From Rhodanobacter sp. (lineage in GTDB: Bacteria > Pseudomonadota > Gammaproteobacteria > Xanthomonadales > Rhodanobacteraceae), in NCBI GenBank assembly GCA_030148505.1, contig JASBTI010000034.1:1-64000 (forward strand): 64,000 bases of DNA, given 5' to 3'. This document shows, piece after piece, positions 17,557 to 25,889 of this stretch; positions within the stretch are counted from its first letter, which is position 1; every line of letters starts with the position of its first letter. The translations under genes were made by a program, and so were the position numbers. The notes below the pieces were generated by a model. That model worked only from the letters and a program-made list of their open reading frames with translations. It searched no databases and was not told the origin of the DNA.

Positions 17557-19149
17557 TCAACCGAGCGCCTGCCGCAAGGGCTCCAGCTGCTTGGCGTAGT
17601 GTTCCCATTGACCGACGTTGCGTGTATGGACGGGTTCCCGTACCTGCACGCTGCTTGGCGTGGCGACCGCCGCCGCGTTGCGCTCCGGATGCAGGCAGGC
17701 ATCTTCCATCGCCAGCCCGCAGTGATCCAGTACCCGACCCAGGGTGGCTTCCGGTTCGCTGACCAAAGCGGCGTAGGACACATCGAGCATGCCTCCGGGA
17801 AGGGTGGCATGCACATGGTTTACCAGACGCCTGTACTGCCCGTAGTAGTGCGCCAGTGCCTTCATCTCGTAACAGTAGGCTGAAGCATTGCCGAACATGG
17901 CCTTCAGATTGGAAAAGCACACATCCATCGGCGCACGCACCATATGCAGGATCGGTGCATGCGGCAAGGCACGGCGGATGAAGGAAGCCAGGCGAATGTT
18001 GCTCGGCAGCTTGTCGATGTAATACCTGTGTCCCTGCGCACGCCATTGAGTCTGTCGGAGATAGCGTGCTCCGAGTTCCGCGAAATCCATGTCGGTGAAG
18101 GTCGCAGTTGCCTTCAGCAGACTGTGCACGCCATTTGGCGCAACATCCGCCATCCAGTGCACCTGATGCTGGAAGTCGTGGATCTCGCCGGCGGAAACCA
18201 CATTGGAGTGAGCGGACAGCATGTGGTCTAGAAGGGTTGTGCCTGAACGCGGCAGACCGACAATGAAGATGGGTGTGGGGCCAGTAGGCGCCGGTGTGGT
18301 AGCGGGCGGTAGGGATGCTGCGCCGGGTACCTGCAGCAGTGCATCGGTCAAGGCGGTCTCGCTTGCCGCATCATACGGATTCAGTTCATGCATGGACGCA
18401 TTGCTTCTCGCCATCGCCGCCCACGCTTCGTCGTAACGACCGAGATCGTCGAGGACTTTGAACAGCGCCGATTCGAATTCGGCGCGGACAAACCGTACCC
18501 GCGCATCTGCGGAATTTTCGGGAATCCGCTCAAGGCTTTCGCGCAACACCGCCAAGTCGTTGGCCGTCGGGGTATGCCTGCGCAAATTCGCCAGCACTAC
18601 CGCGGCATCGCCATAGTCCGGCCAGCGCCGCAGACAATCCCGCAGTGTCGCCTCGGCCTCATCGATGCGTCCGCTAAACTGGAACAGCATGGCGTTCAGG
18701 TAATACTCCCCCGCGCTGGCGATGCCTCCCGCCACCGCCCGATCCATGCGTTCCCTTGCGGCGGGTATCTCCCCCAGCATCCAGCGCAACTGGGCCTGCT
18801 CGGTGAGCACCTCGGTAGGTGGGGCGGGTGCACGTTCAAGGTGCGCAGCACAGGCGCGCGCTGCCAGCGTTTCGCCATGGATCGACAAATGCCATGCCAA
18901 TTGCGCGATCAGCGACGTGTCATTGGGCAGCAAGGGTACGGCCTGCAGGAACGCCCGGGTTGCCGCACGCATCTGGCCGCGCCTGAGCAGCACACTGGCA
19001 AGCTCCATGCGCACTGAAACATCGCGTGGTGTGTAGTGCAGGAGTGATTCGAGGGCGTTTTGGGCCGCAACCCATTGCTGCGTGTCGACGTACTGGCGAG
19101 CATCGCGGCGAAGATCGGCTGGCCTCGCGAGGTTGTTCAATGCATCCAT
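17557..19149 (-). CDS. TPR-repeat sulfotransferase (ST-E)
   Basis: A 530-residue cytoplasmic protein, middle gene of the ST-F/ST-E/ST-D tandem. It has TPR-like helices (LESLLHYTPRDVSVRMELAS). The sulfotransferase domain has GLPRSGTTLLDHMLSAHS near residue 299, GE in SAGEIHDF, IDKLPSNIRLASF, VRAPMDVCFSNLKAMF and VREPVHTRNVGQW near the end. The ORF is open for 63 codons more upstream, but the start at ATG 19149 (MDALNNLARPADLRR) aligns with the N-termini of ST-D and ST-F. A GGAGG lies too far upstream (about 18 bases) to serve this start well, which is odd. The 208-bp gap to ST-F might hold its own promoter; none is obvious. Confidence 0.83.
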   Translation of the reverse strand: MDALNNLARPADLRRDARQYVDTQQWVAAQNALESLLHYTPRDVSVRMELASVLLRRGQMRAATRAFLQAVPLLPNDTSLIAQLAWHLSIHGETLAARACAAHLERAPAPPTEVLTEQAQLRWMLGEIPAARERMDRAVAGGIASAGEYYLNAMLFQFSGRIDEAEATLRDCLRRWPDYGDAAVVLANLRRHTPTANDLAVLRESLERIPENSADARVRFVRAEFESALFKVLDDLGRYDEAWAAMARSNASMHELNPYDAASETALTDALLQVPGAASLPPATTPAPTGPTPIFIVGLPRSGTTLLDHMLSAHSNVVSAGEIHDFQHQVHWMADVAPNGVHSLLKATATFTDMDFAELGARYLRQTQWRAQGHRYYIDKLPSNIRLASFIRRALPHAPILHMVRAPMDVCFSNLKAMFGNASAYCYEMKALAHYYGQYRRLVNHVHATLPGGMLDVSYAALVSEPEATLGRVLDHCGLAMEDACLHPERNAAAVATPSSVQVREPVHTRNVGQWEHYAKQLEPLRQALG

Positions 19150-19357
19150 CGATGGATGGTATCCGCATCCTCCGCAGGGTGCCAAATGGCCATTACCCGA
19201 ACGTCGCGCGCCGCGCGCTGTCCTCTGCCGCCGCCGAAACACGCGCACAAGCCGGAACAGATGTAGCCCGCGTCGTGCATCCATGAGGACGCTGTTGGCG
19301 TCCGGGTATTGCTTGATCTGCCTGAGCGTCGCGAACATGCTTCATGACAGCTTGCTG

Positions 19358-20983
19358 CTAGGGCTGCACGCGCGCTGGTTGAAGCGAGCCAGCAAGCGCC
19401 AGCCGCAACGGTTCCAGATGTCGCGCATAGTGCTGCGATTGGGCGAGACCACGCGTGTGAATGGACTCACGTACCTGGGCACTGCTGGGTGTAGCTACCG
19501 GGGCGGCGTTGCGTTCCGGACGCAGACAACTGGCTTCGAACTCCAGCCCGCAATGCTTCAGTACCCTTTGCAGGACGACATCCGGCTTCCGCACCAGCGC
19601 CTCATAGGACACGTCGAGCATTGCGCCGGGCATCGTGGTGTGCCATTGATGCGTCAGACGCGCGTACTGGCCATAGTGTCGGGCGACCGCCTGCATGTCG
19701 TTGCTGTAGGCGGAAACATCGCCAAACATGGCGCGGAAGTTGGAGAAGCACACTTCCATCGGTTCGCGAACCATGTGCAGTAGCGGTGCATGTGGCAAGG
19801 CGCGACGGATAAACGGGACCATCTGGACATTGATCGGCAGCTTGTCGATGTAGAAACGGTGTCCCTCAGCACGCCATTGCGTCTGCTTCAGGTAGCGGGT
19901 GCCGAGTTCGGCGAAGTCGATCTTCGGACTGTGGCGTATCACCCGCAGCATCGCGTCAATGCCGCCGGGGGCGACGTCGGCAGCCCAGTGCAACTGCCGT
20001 ACAAAATCGTTGATCTCACCGGCAGAAACCACGGCCGAATGGCTGGAGAGCATGCGGTCGAGAAGAGTGGTGCCCGACCGCGGCATGCCGACAATGAAGA
20101 TGGGCGTCGGTTCGTCGGCTCCGGTTACCGCAACATCCGGGCCGGCGATGATCGATTCGGACTGGCTGATCAGCGCATCGATCACAGCCGCCTCGCCACT
20201 GGCGTCGTAGGGATTCAAGGTCGACATGATGGCCTTGCTGCGCTCAAGTGCGGGCCACGCTTCGTCGAAACGACCAAGGTCGTCGAGCTCCTTGAATACT
20301 GCCGCTTCAAACTGCGCGCGGGTCAGCTGGCCGCTTGGGTCTGAGGGGTTCGCCGGCATCCGCTGAAGCTGCTCGGACAGAAATGCCAGATGGTTCGATT
20401 CCCGCGTCTGTCTACGCATATTCGCCAAGGACATGACGGCTGTGCCAAAGCGGGGCCAGCGGCGAAGACACGTCTCAAGCATCTGCTCAGCTCGGGAAAC
20501 CTCACCTGTGAACTGGTAGAGCATGGCTTGGGTATGGTGTTCGTTCGGGGTGTCGATCCCGGCCGCGATCGCGCGGTCCATCCAGGTTCTGGCCACCGGA
20601 ATTTCTCCGACCATCCATTTCAAATGAGCTTGCGCTGCGAGTACGGAGGCCTCCGGCGAGGGTAGACGCGCCAGATGGTCCAGACAGGCGCGTGCTGCCA
20701 CCACCTCGCCGCAGTGGAGTAGTTGCTGAGTCAGCTGAATGAGCGGCGCTGGCTCGTCGGGAGGCCTGTCCACGGCCTGCAGCAGGTGGGTGGTCGCCGC
20801 TCGCGGCAGATCGCGCCATAGCAACACCCTGGCGAGATCCATGCGTGCAGGGGTGTCTTCCGGTACGCGTTGTATCAGGGCCTCGAGCGTGGCTTGCGCC
20901 GCCCCCAGTTGCTGGTTGTCAATGTATTGCCGCGCCCGACGGCGAAGACGATTTTCGGCGGTGGAGAGCGTCTGCGAAATCAT
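19358..20983 (-). CDS. TPR-repeat sulfotransferase (ST-F)
   Basis: A 541-residue cytoplasmic protein, the first gene of the three-gene tandem and divergent from TBDR3. It has an N-terminal MISQTLSTAENRLRRRARQY and TPR-like helices to about residue 250. The sulfotransferase domain has GMPRSGTTLLDRMLSSHS near residue 300, GE in SAGEINDF, IDKLPINVQMVPF, VREPMEVCFSNFRAMF and SSAQVRESIHTRGLAQ. GAGG lies about 14 bases before the ATG, a rather long spacing. It is most like ST-D, with nearly identical catalytic blocks and clearly more divergent TPR helices. Acceptor unknown. Confidence 0.85.
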   Translation of the reverse strand: MISQTLSTAENRLRRRARQYIDNQQLGAAQATLEALIQRVPEDTPARMDLARVLLWRDLPRAATTHLLQAVDRPPDEPAPLIQLTQQLLHCGEVVAARACLDHLARLPSPEASVLAAQAHLKWMVGEIPVARTWMDRAIAAGIDTPNEHHTQAMLYQFTGEVSRAEQMLETCLRRWPRFGTAVMSLANMRRQTRESNHLAFLSEQLQRMPANPSDPSGQLTRAQFEAAVFKELDDLGRFDEAWPALERSKAIMSTLNPYDASGEAAVIDALISQSESIIAGPDVAVTGADEPTPIFIVGMPRSGTTLLDRMLSSHSAVVSAGEINDFVRQLHWAADVAPGGIDAMLRVIRHSPKIDFAELGTRYLKQTQWRAEGHRFYIDKLPINVQMVPFIRRALPHAPLLHMVREPMEVCFSNFRAMFGDVSAYSNDMQAVARHYGQYARLTHQWHTTMPGAMLDVSYEALVRKPDVVLQRVLKHCGLEFEASCLRPERNAAPVATPSSAQVRESIHTRGLAQSQHYARHLEPLRLALAGSLQPARVQP

Positions 20984-21660
20984 CGACAGATACTACCTCA
21001 CTTGCCCCGGAATCCCGTCTCTCAGCCGTTCTTAAGGAGCTTATGTGGTGACATGCCGTGGGCCGTTCAGAGGCTTTCTTTTTATGAACGCGTCAGGCCG
21101 TGCGGCCGCTCGCACCGGCTCAAATCTCTCCGGGACCAGTCTCGGCCTGATTCACTCATCGAAATCCACCGGACAAGCGCAAACAGTCGCGAGGACGCGC
21201 AAAAACTTGTGCGTTGCATGGGGTTTATACGGGTTGACGCCGCGGCCGTAAAATATAGTGCCAGGGTGAATAAATTCCATATAAAACAATAGTAAAGTAG
21301 TTTACGTAATTTGCTAGAGCTTGACCGTAAATACTTGACGTACAAGCCGCAATAAATTGTTGGAAGTAAGCAAGAAAATGTTGTTTTCGAAATTATTAAC
21401 TATTGTTGACTTTTCGTTACCGGAAAACATACCCTCAGCGCGCTGCGCGACGTTTTGATGACATTGTCGTGTGGCAGATCTTGCAATTGAAAGTGGTCAG
21501 GGTTTGTGGGTAGGCAAGACCGGAGGATGAATAAATCTATCTGCTTCATGGATTATTATATTCATCACTGATGGCGGCGGTCTTATACCCCGTCGTCAAT
21601 TTTTATCGAGGTCAAACTCAAGCAAGGGTTGCAACACAATTTTCGGGGAGTCATTAGTTA
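20984..21660. other. 677-bp divergent regulatory region between ST-F and TBDR3
   Basis: It mirrors the ST-C/TBDR2 gap in size and layout. The right half is AT-rich and carries the TTGACT element at 21406 and a long presumed leader. A 13-codon ORF with Tyr-Tyr (MNKSICFMDYYIHH, 21527-21571) lies in the leader, but its GGAGG touches the ATG with no spacing. The longer ORFs here (21045-21345, both strands) have no credible start or family features. Confidence 0.5.
21406..21435 (+). promoter_or_regulatory. Candidate TBDR3 promoter element shared with TBDR2
   Basis: TTGACT (21406-21411) lies inside TGTTGACTTTTCGTTAC (21404-21420), which differs by one base from the TBDR2 element, and is preceded by an AT-rich tract. 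No good -10 box is seen at the right spacing (TACCCT at 18 bases is weak). The start codon is 255 bp downstream of TTGACT. Confidence 0.4.
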
Positions 21661-24600
21661 ATGAAAAAACATATTTATACCGATACGAGGAGATCCGGGC
21701 TGCTACGCCGCACTGCCTTGACGATGGCGGTTGCTGCTGCCTTTGGCATGACGGGTCAGGTGTTGGCCCAGTCGACCACCGGCACGATCTTTGGTACGGC
21801 ACCCGTCGCTGCCGGCGAAACCGTACTCATCCAGAACGCCAACGGCCTCAACCGTGAAGTGCCAGTGGATTCCAGTGGCCGGTATGCTGCAGGCGCTTTG
21901 CCTCTGGGCACGTATACAGTCACTCTGCGCCAGAACGGCAAGACCGTTGATCAGCGCAACAACGTTACGCTCATCGTGGGTGCAGGCACCAAGGTCTCGT
22001 TTGGGGGCGCCCCGAATACCACCACGCTCAACGCATTGACGGTTACCGCAAGTGCGCTGCCCGCCATCGACGTTAGCCAGGTCGATACCCGCACCGTGGT
22101 GACGTCCCAACAACTTGCCAGGCTGCCGTTGCAGCGCAGCGCGGAAGCCGTTGCCTTGCTGGCACCTGGCGTGAATACCGGCAGCGGCTACTTCACCGGT
22201 CCCACCGGCCAGACTCTGGTGTCGTTCGGTGGTTCTTCAGTGGCGGAGAACGCCTATTACCTTAATGGCTTCAACACTACCGATCTGCTGCACAATTTCG
22301 GCGGCCTGACTTTGCCCTATGGCGCGATCGATCAGGAACAGGTGTTGACGGGTGGCTACGGTGCCGCCTACGGTCGTTCCGACGGTGGTGTACTTAGCCT
22401 CGTGGGCAAGCGCGGCACTAATGAATGGCACTTCGGCGCCAAGGTGTTGTGGCAACCTGATTTCGGCATGGCGGATCCTGCCAACCAGTTCTATCCGAGC
22501 GGCCCGCAATTCAAGGCCAATGCAAACGGCGGCAGGCAGGGGCAAATCTATCGCTACCGAGCCCGCAACAAGTCGTGGGAGCACATTGAAGATGCCTATT
22601 TTGGCGGTCCGCTGATCAAGGACAAATTGTTCATCTTCGGTGCGGTCGAGGCGGATCACATCGTCAGCGGCAACGATGTGGCAAACGTCAACACGCAGAC
22701 GGATACCACCTACAGTTATTCGCGGCCGAAGTGGTACGGCAAGATCGATTGGAACATTAACGACAACAACATCCTTGAATTCACGGGTGCATCAAACAAG
22801 ACGTCGTACTCGGGTAATGTCTACAGCTACACTTATACCCCGGGCCAGAACAGGGGTACGCGAGGTGCGTACTTGTCGCCGGCAACCCATACCAAGGATG
22901 GCGCCGACGCGTATATCGCCAAATACACCGGTTATCTGACCGACAACCTCACGGTTGAGGCCTTGTACGGCAAGATGACCCAGACCAATTATACCCAGGC
23001 GGCCGGTGGACCCGACGCTTACGTCATCAATTCACAGTTCCAGAATCCCGCGTACGCTCCCCCTCCTGGTTATGTGGGTACACAAACCGCCGCGACGGCG
23101 AATGATCCCCGTGCGCACGACAAATCCACCAATCTGCATTTGGACATCAATTACAAGGTGGGCAACCATTCGATCACCGCGGGTATCGACAATCTCGATG
23201 TCCGAGCTATCGATATCGGTACGGCCCCGACCGGACCAGGTTACTTCTGGGTCTATGGTCAGGGCGCGCCGAATCTGCCGATCAGCACACTGCCTGGTGA
23301 GAGTGTCGGTGCGCCAGGTGGTCAGGGCTATTATGTTGCGCAGGAAATTTACTCTAATTCGGCCAGCGTCAGGGTAAAACAGACGGCTCAATACATTGAG
23401 GACAAGTGGCAGGTGAATGATCGTCTGCTTTTGTCGCTCGGCTTGCGCAATGATCAGTTCACCAACTACAACCCGGCGGGTGCGGCATACCTGCGCTTGA
23501 CTAAACCGCAGCTGGCTCCGCGCCTCGGCTTTACCTGGGATGTGTATGGTGATTCCAGCCTTAAGGTCTATGGCAATGCGGGTCGCTACTATTTGGATGA
23601 ACCGGCCAATGTCGCGGTTCGCGGCGCTGCTGGCAGCATCTTCACGGATCAGTATTTCACTTATACCGGCATCGACCCGACCACGGGTGCGCCTACCGGG
23701 CTGACCCAGATCACGCAGAGTCGCTATCCGGGCGTTTCGGCCAACAACGAATTCGGCCAGCCACCTGACCCGAAGACGGTAACCAGCAAGAACGCCAAGG
23801 CGGAATATCAGGACGAGTACATCGCGGGCTTCGACAAGTCACTGAACATGTTCGGGCAGAAGTGGGTGTACGGTGCCAAGGCAACGTTCCGGGTATTGCG
23901 CAACGCGCTCGACGATGTCTGTCAGGGTGATACCCTGGCTGCTGCCGCTACGCAGCAAGGTCTTGATCCGGTTGCGGCTCAGGGTTCGGGCTGCTACATC
24001 ATGAATCCCGGCAGGCTTTCAACCTTCAATGTGCCCAACGCGACCGGCGGCGGATACAGCACCTTGACGGTGCCGTGGTCGGCCTGGGGCATGCCACGAA
24101 TGAAACGTCGGTACGGCGCGCTCGGTCTCTATCTGGAACATCCGTTCGACGGCAAGTGGTTTGGCCGGATCGACTACGTCTGGTCGCACAGCTACGGCAA
24201 TTACGAGGGCTCGGTCCTGTCCTCGATCGGCCAGCAGGATGTGTCCCAGAGTGAAGCGTGGGACAACAGTGGTGTGATGACGTATTCCGGTGGTTCGCAA
24301 GCAAATGATCGTAGGCATCAGCTTAAGGCCTACGGTTACTATCAACTCACGCCCGAGTGGCTTATCGGCGGCAACCTGCAGGTCTTGTCGGGTACCCCGA
24401 AGGTCTGTCTGGGTTACTTCGGTGCGCAGCAGGTGGATCCATTCGGCTACGGCGGTTCCTATCACTTCTGCGGGCCGAACGGCACACCGGCACCTCCGGG
24501 TTCCACCGGACGCACGCCGTGGCAGGAAATCCTCAGCCTGAATGCTGAATACCGGCCGGCGTGGGCGGGCAAGAAGCTGGCGTTCGATGCGATGATCTAC

Positions 24601-24741
24601 AACGTGTTCGATCAACAGAAGATCACCCAGTTCCGGGCCTACTCCGAATCGGGTCCGGGCACCACCAGTGTGAACTATCAGGTCCCGCTCTACATGACGC
24701 AGCCGCGTTACCTGCGGCTTTCGGTCAGCTACGACTTCTGA
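21661..24741 (+). CDS. Oar-like TonB-dependent receptor (TBDR3)
   Basis: A 1026-residue paralog of TBDR2 with the same architecture. It has a long signal peptide (RRSGLLRRTALTMAVAAA, ending near VLAQSTTG), a carboxypeptidase-regulatory-like domain (GTIFGTAPVAAGETVLI), a plug (LPLQRSAEAVALLAPG, YGAAYGRSDGGVLSLVGK) and a barrel ending RYLRLSVSYDF. GGGGAG lies ten bases before the ATG. The N-terminal 100 residues are nearly the same as in TBDR2, while the barrel loops differ, as expected if the two bind related but different ligands. It diverges from ST-F/ST-E/ST-D and is closed by a strong terminator. Confidence 0.9.
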   Translation: MKKHIYTDTRRSGLLRRTALTMAVAAAFGMTGQVLAQSTTGTIFGTAPVAAGETVLIQNANGLNREVPVDSSGRYAAGALPLGTYTVTLRQNGKTVDQRNNVTLIVGAGTKVSFGGAPNTTTLNALTVTASALPAIDVSQVDTRTVVTSQQLARLPLQRSAEAVALLAPGVNTGSGYFTGPTGQTLVSFGGSSVAENAYYLNGFNTTDLLHNFGGLTLPYGAIDQEQVLTGGYGAAYGRSDGGVLSLVGKRGTNEWHFGAKVLWQPDFGMADPANQFYPSGPQFKANANGGRQGQIYRYRARNKSWEHIEDAYFGGPLIKDKLFIFGAVEADHIVSGNDVANVNTQTDTTYSYSRPKWYGKIDWNINDNNILEFTGASNKTSYSGNVYSYTYTPGQNRGTRGAYLSPATHTKDGADAYIAKYTGYLTDNLTVEALYGKMTQTNYTQAAGGPDAYVINSQFQNPAYAPPPGYVGTQTAATANDPRAHDKSTNLHLDINYKVGNHSITAGIDNLDVRAIDIGTAPTGPGYFWVYGQGAPNLPISTLPGESVGAPGGQGYYVAQEIYSNSASVRVKQTAQYIEDKWQVNDRLLLSLGLRNDQFTNYNPAGAAYLRLTKPQLAPRLGFTWDVYGDSSLKVYGNAGRYYLDEPANVAVRGAAGSIFTDQYFTYTGIDPTTGAPTGLTQITQSRYPGVSANNEFGQPPDPKTVTSKNAKAEYQDEYIAGFDKSLNMFGQKWVYGAKATFRVLRNALDDVCQGDTLAAAATQQGLDPVAAQGSGCYIMNPGRLSTFNVPNATGGGYSTLTVPWSAWGMPRMKRRYGALGLYLEHPFDGKWFGRIDYVWSHSYGNYEGSVLSSIGQQDVSQSEAWDNSGVMTYSGGSQANDRRHQLKAYGYYQLTPEWLIGGNLQVLSGTPKVCLGYFGAQQVDPFGYGGSYHFCGPNGTPAPPGSTGRTPWQEILSLNAEYRPAWAGKKLAFDAMIYNVFDQQKITQFRAYSESGPGTTSVNYQVPLYMTQPRYLRLSVSYDF

Positions 24742-24778
24742 TCGCGCATGACATCAACGGCCGAACGTTGATGGAGGT

Positions 24779-24816
24779 AAAAAAGCACCCCCGCCTTTGC
24801 GGGGGTGCTTTTTTTT
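24779..24816. terminator. Bidirectional terminator between TBDR3 and the glutaredoxin gene
   Basis: A perfect ten-base stem GCACCCCCGC / GCGGGGGTGC around CTTT is flanked by six A on the left and eight T on the right. It can stop transcription of TBDR3 and of the convergent glutaredoxin gene. Confidence 0.9.
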
Positions 24817-24840
24817 GGAATTCAACACCAGCGAGTCGAC

Positions 24841-25764
24841 TCAATACCGCGGCACGTCCGGATCTATCTCGGCAGCCCAGGCATCCATGCCGCCCTCGAC
24901 GTTATGCACGTTGCTGAAGCCGTGCGCGACGAAGCGTTCGGCCATGCCGCGGCTGGAGATGCCATGGTGGCAGATGAACGCCAGCGGGGTGTCCTTGGGC
25001 AGGGCGGCGAGGCTTTCGTAGCCTTCGTCTTCCAGAATGCGCGCCTGCGACAGCGGCGCGGCCTGGGCACGGCCCTGGGCGGGGCGCACGTCGATCAGGG
25101 TGATATCGCCGGCAGCGAGACGCGCCTGCAACTGCTGCACGCTGAGCGTGGCGATTTCCCGGGCGCCGGGGAATTTCAGGCTGAGCCCTTCGCCCTGCAC
25201 GGTGGACACCCAGTCGATCACGATGCCCTTGGCGCGTTGCGCACTGGCCGGATCGAAGTGCACTTCCAGTCCGTTGGCATGGGTCACGATGTCGTGCTCG
25301 CCGGCGGGGGCCAGCTGGAATCCCGCGCTGTGGTCGGGGCCGATCTCCAGATGCAGGACCACGCCTTGCGCATCGGCGGTGCCCTGGCGAATCGCCTCGG
25401 CGGCGGCGTCGGTGATGGTGATTTCCGGCGGCGTACGGTCGGGCAGCGGTGCGCCGAACAAGGTGTGCAGTTCGCCACTGGTATAGAGCTGGCGGATGAT
25501 GTCGGAACCGCCTATCAGTTCGCCTTCCACGTAGAGCTGTGGAATGGTGGGCCAGTCACCGTAGATCTTGATGCCCTCGCGAATTTCCGGATCTTCCAGC
25601 ACGTTGACGGTTTGATAGTCGGGCAAGAGCTCATTGAGCATATTGGTGGCAGCGGCGGAGAAGCCGCACATCGGCTGTTGCCGGTCGCCTTTCATGAACA
25701 GCACCACGCGGTGTTCGGCGAGCAGGGCATCGATGCGTTGGCGGGTGGCGGGCTCGAGGGACAT
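24841..25764 (-). CDS. Grx4-type monothiol glutaredoxin fused to IscA-like and rhodanese domains
   Basis: A 307-residue three-domain protein. Residues 1 to about 107 are a monothiol glutaredoxin with the motif CGFS and the preceding FMKGDRQQPM that typify the GrxD/Grx4 class, which bind and transfer [2Fe-2S] clusters. The middle 90 residues (ITITDAAAEAIRQG onward) resemble the HesB/IscA fold but lack the cluster-binding cysteines. The C-terminal rhodanese domain carries the active-site loop CHHGISSRGM, so its Cys is present. The likely role is Fe-S cluster or sulfur trafficking in the cytoplasm. The start at ATG 25764 gives the normal glutaredoxin N-terminus; the 36-residue ORF extension is not supported. 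Confidence 0.85.
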   Translation of the reverse strand: MSLEPATRQRIDALLAEHRVVLFMKGDRQQPMCGFSAAATNMLNELLPDYQTVNVLEDPEIREGIKIYGDWPTIPQLYVEGELIGGSDIIRQLYTSGELHTLFGAPLPDRTPPEITITDAAAEAIRQGTADAQGVVLHLEIGPDHSAGFQLAPAGEHDIVTHANGLEVHFDPASAQRAKGIVIDWVSTVQGEGLSLKFPGAREIATLSVQQLQARLAAGDITLIDVRPAQGRAQAAPLSQARILEDEGYESLAALPKDTPLAFICHHGISSRGMAERFVAHGFSNVHNVEGGMDAWAAEIDPDVPRY

Positions 25765-25889
25765 GGGTACACTCCGTGGGACACTGGGGATAGATGGGCA
25801 TGATACCGCGCAGGTCAAGCACGCGTCGTAGACAGTTCGGGGCCGGAACGGGGCCTGATGACTTGCCTCCAATACAGGGAGATAACCCG

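Noticed and set aside
17557-19338. 593-codon version of ST-E with 63 extra N-terminal residues
   Set aside because: The extra part is Arg-rich and absent from ST-D and ST-F. MDALNNLARPADLRR aligns with their starts.
19150-19357. 50-codon ORF in the ST-F/ST-E gap (MKHVRDAQADQAIPG...) as a possible sulfation substrate
   Set aside because: No ribosome site, no tyrosine, and amino-acid content looks like random GC-rich frame.
21082-21345. 87-codon minus-strand ORF with a hydrophobic start (MYVKYLRSSSSKLRKLLYYC)
   Set aside because: It looked like a membrane leader, but no ribosome site and no conserved features were found, and the C-terminal half is random-looking.
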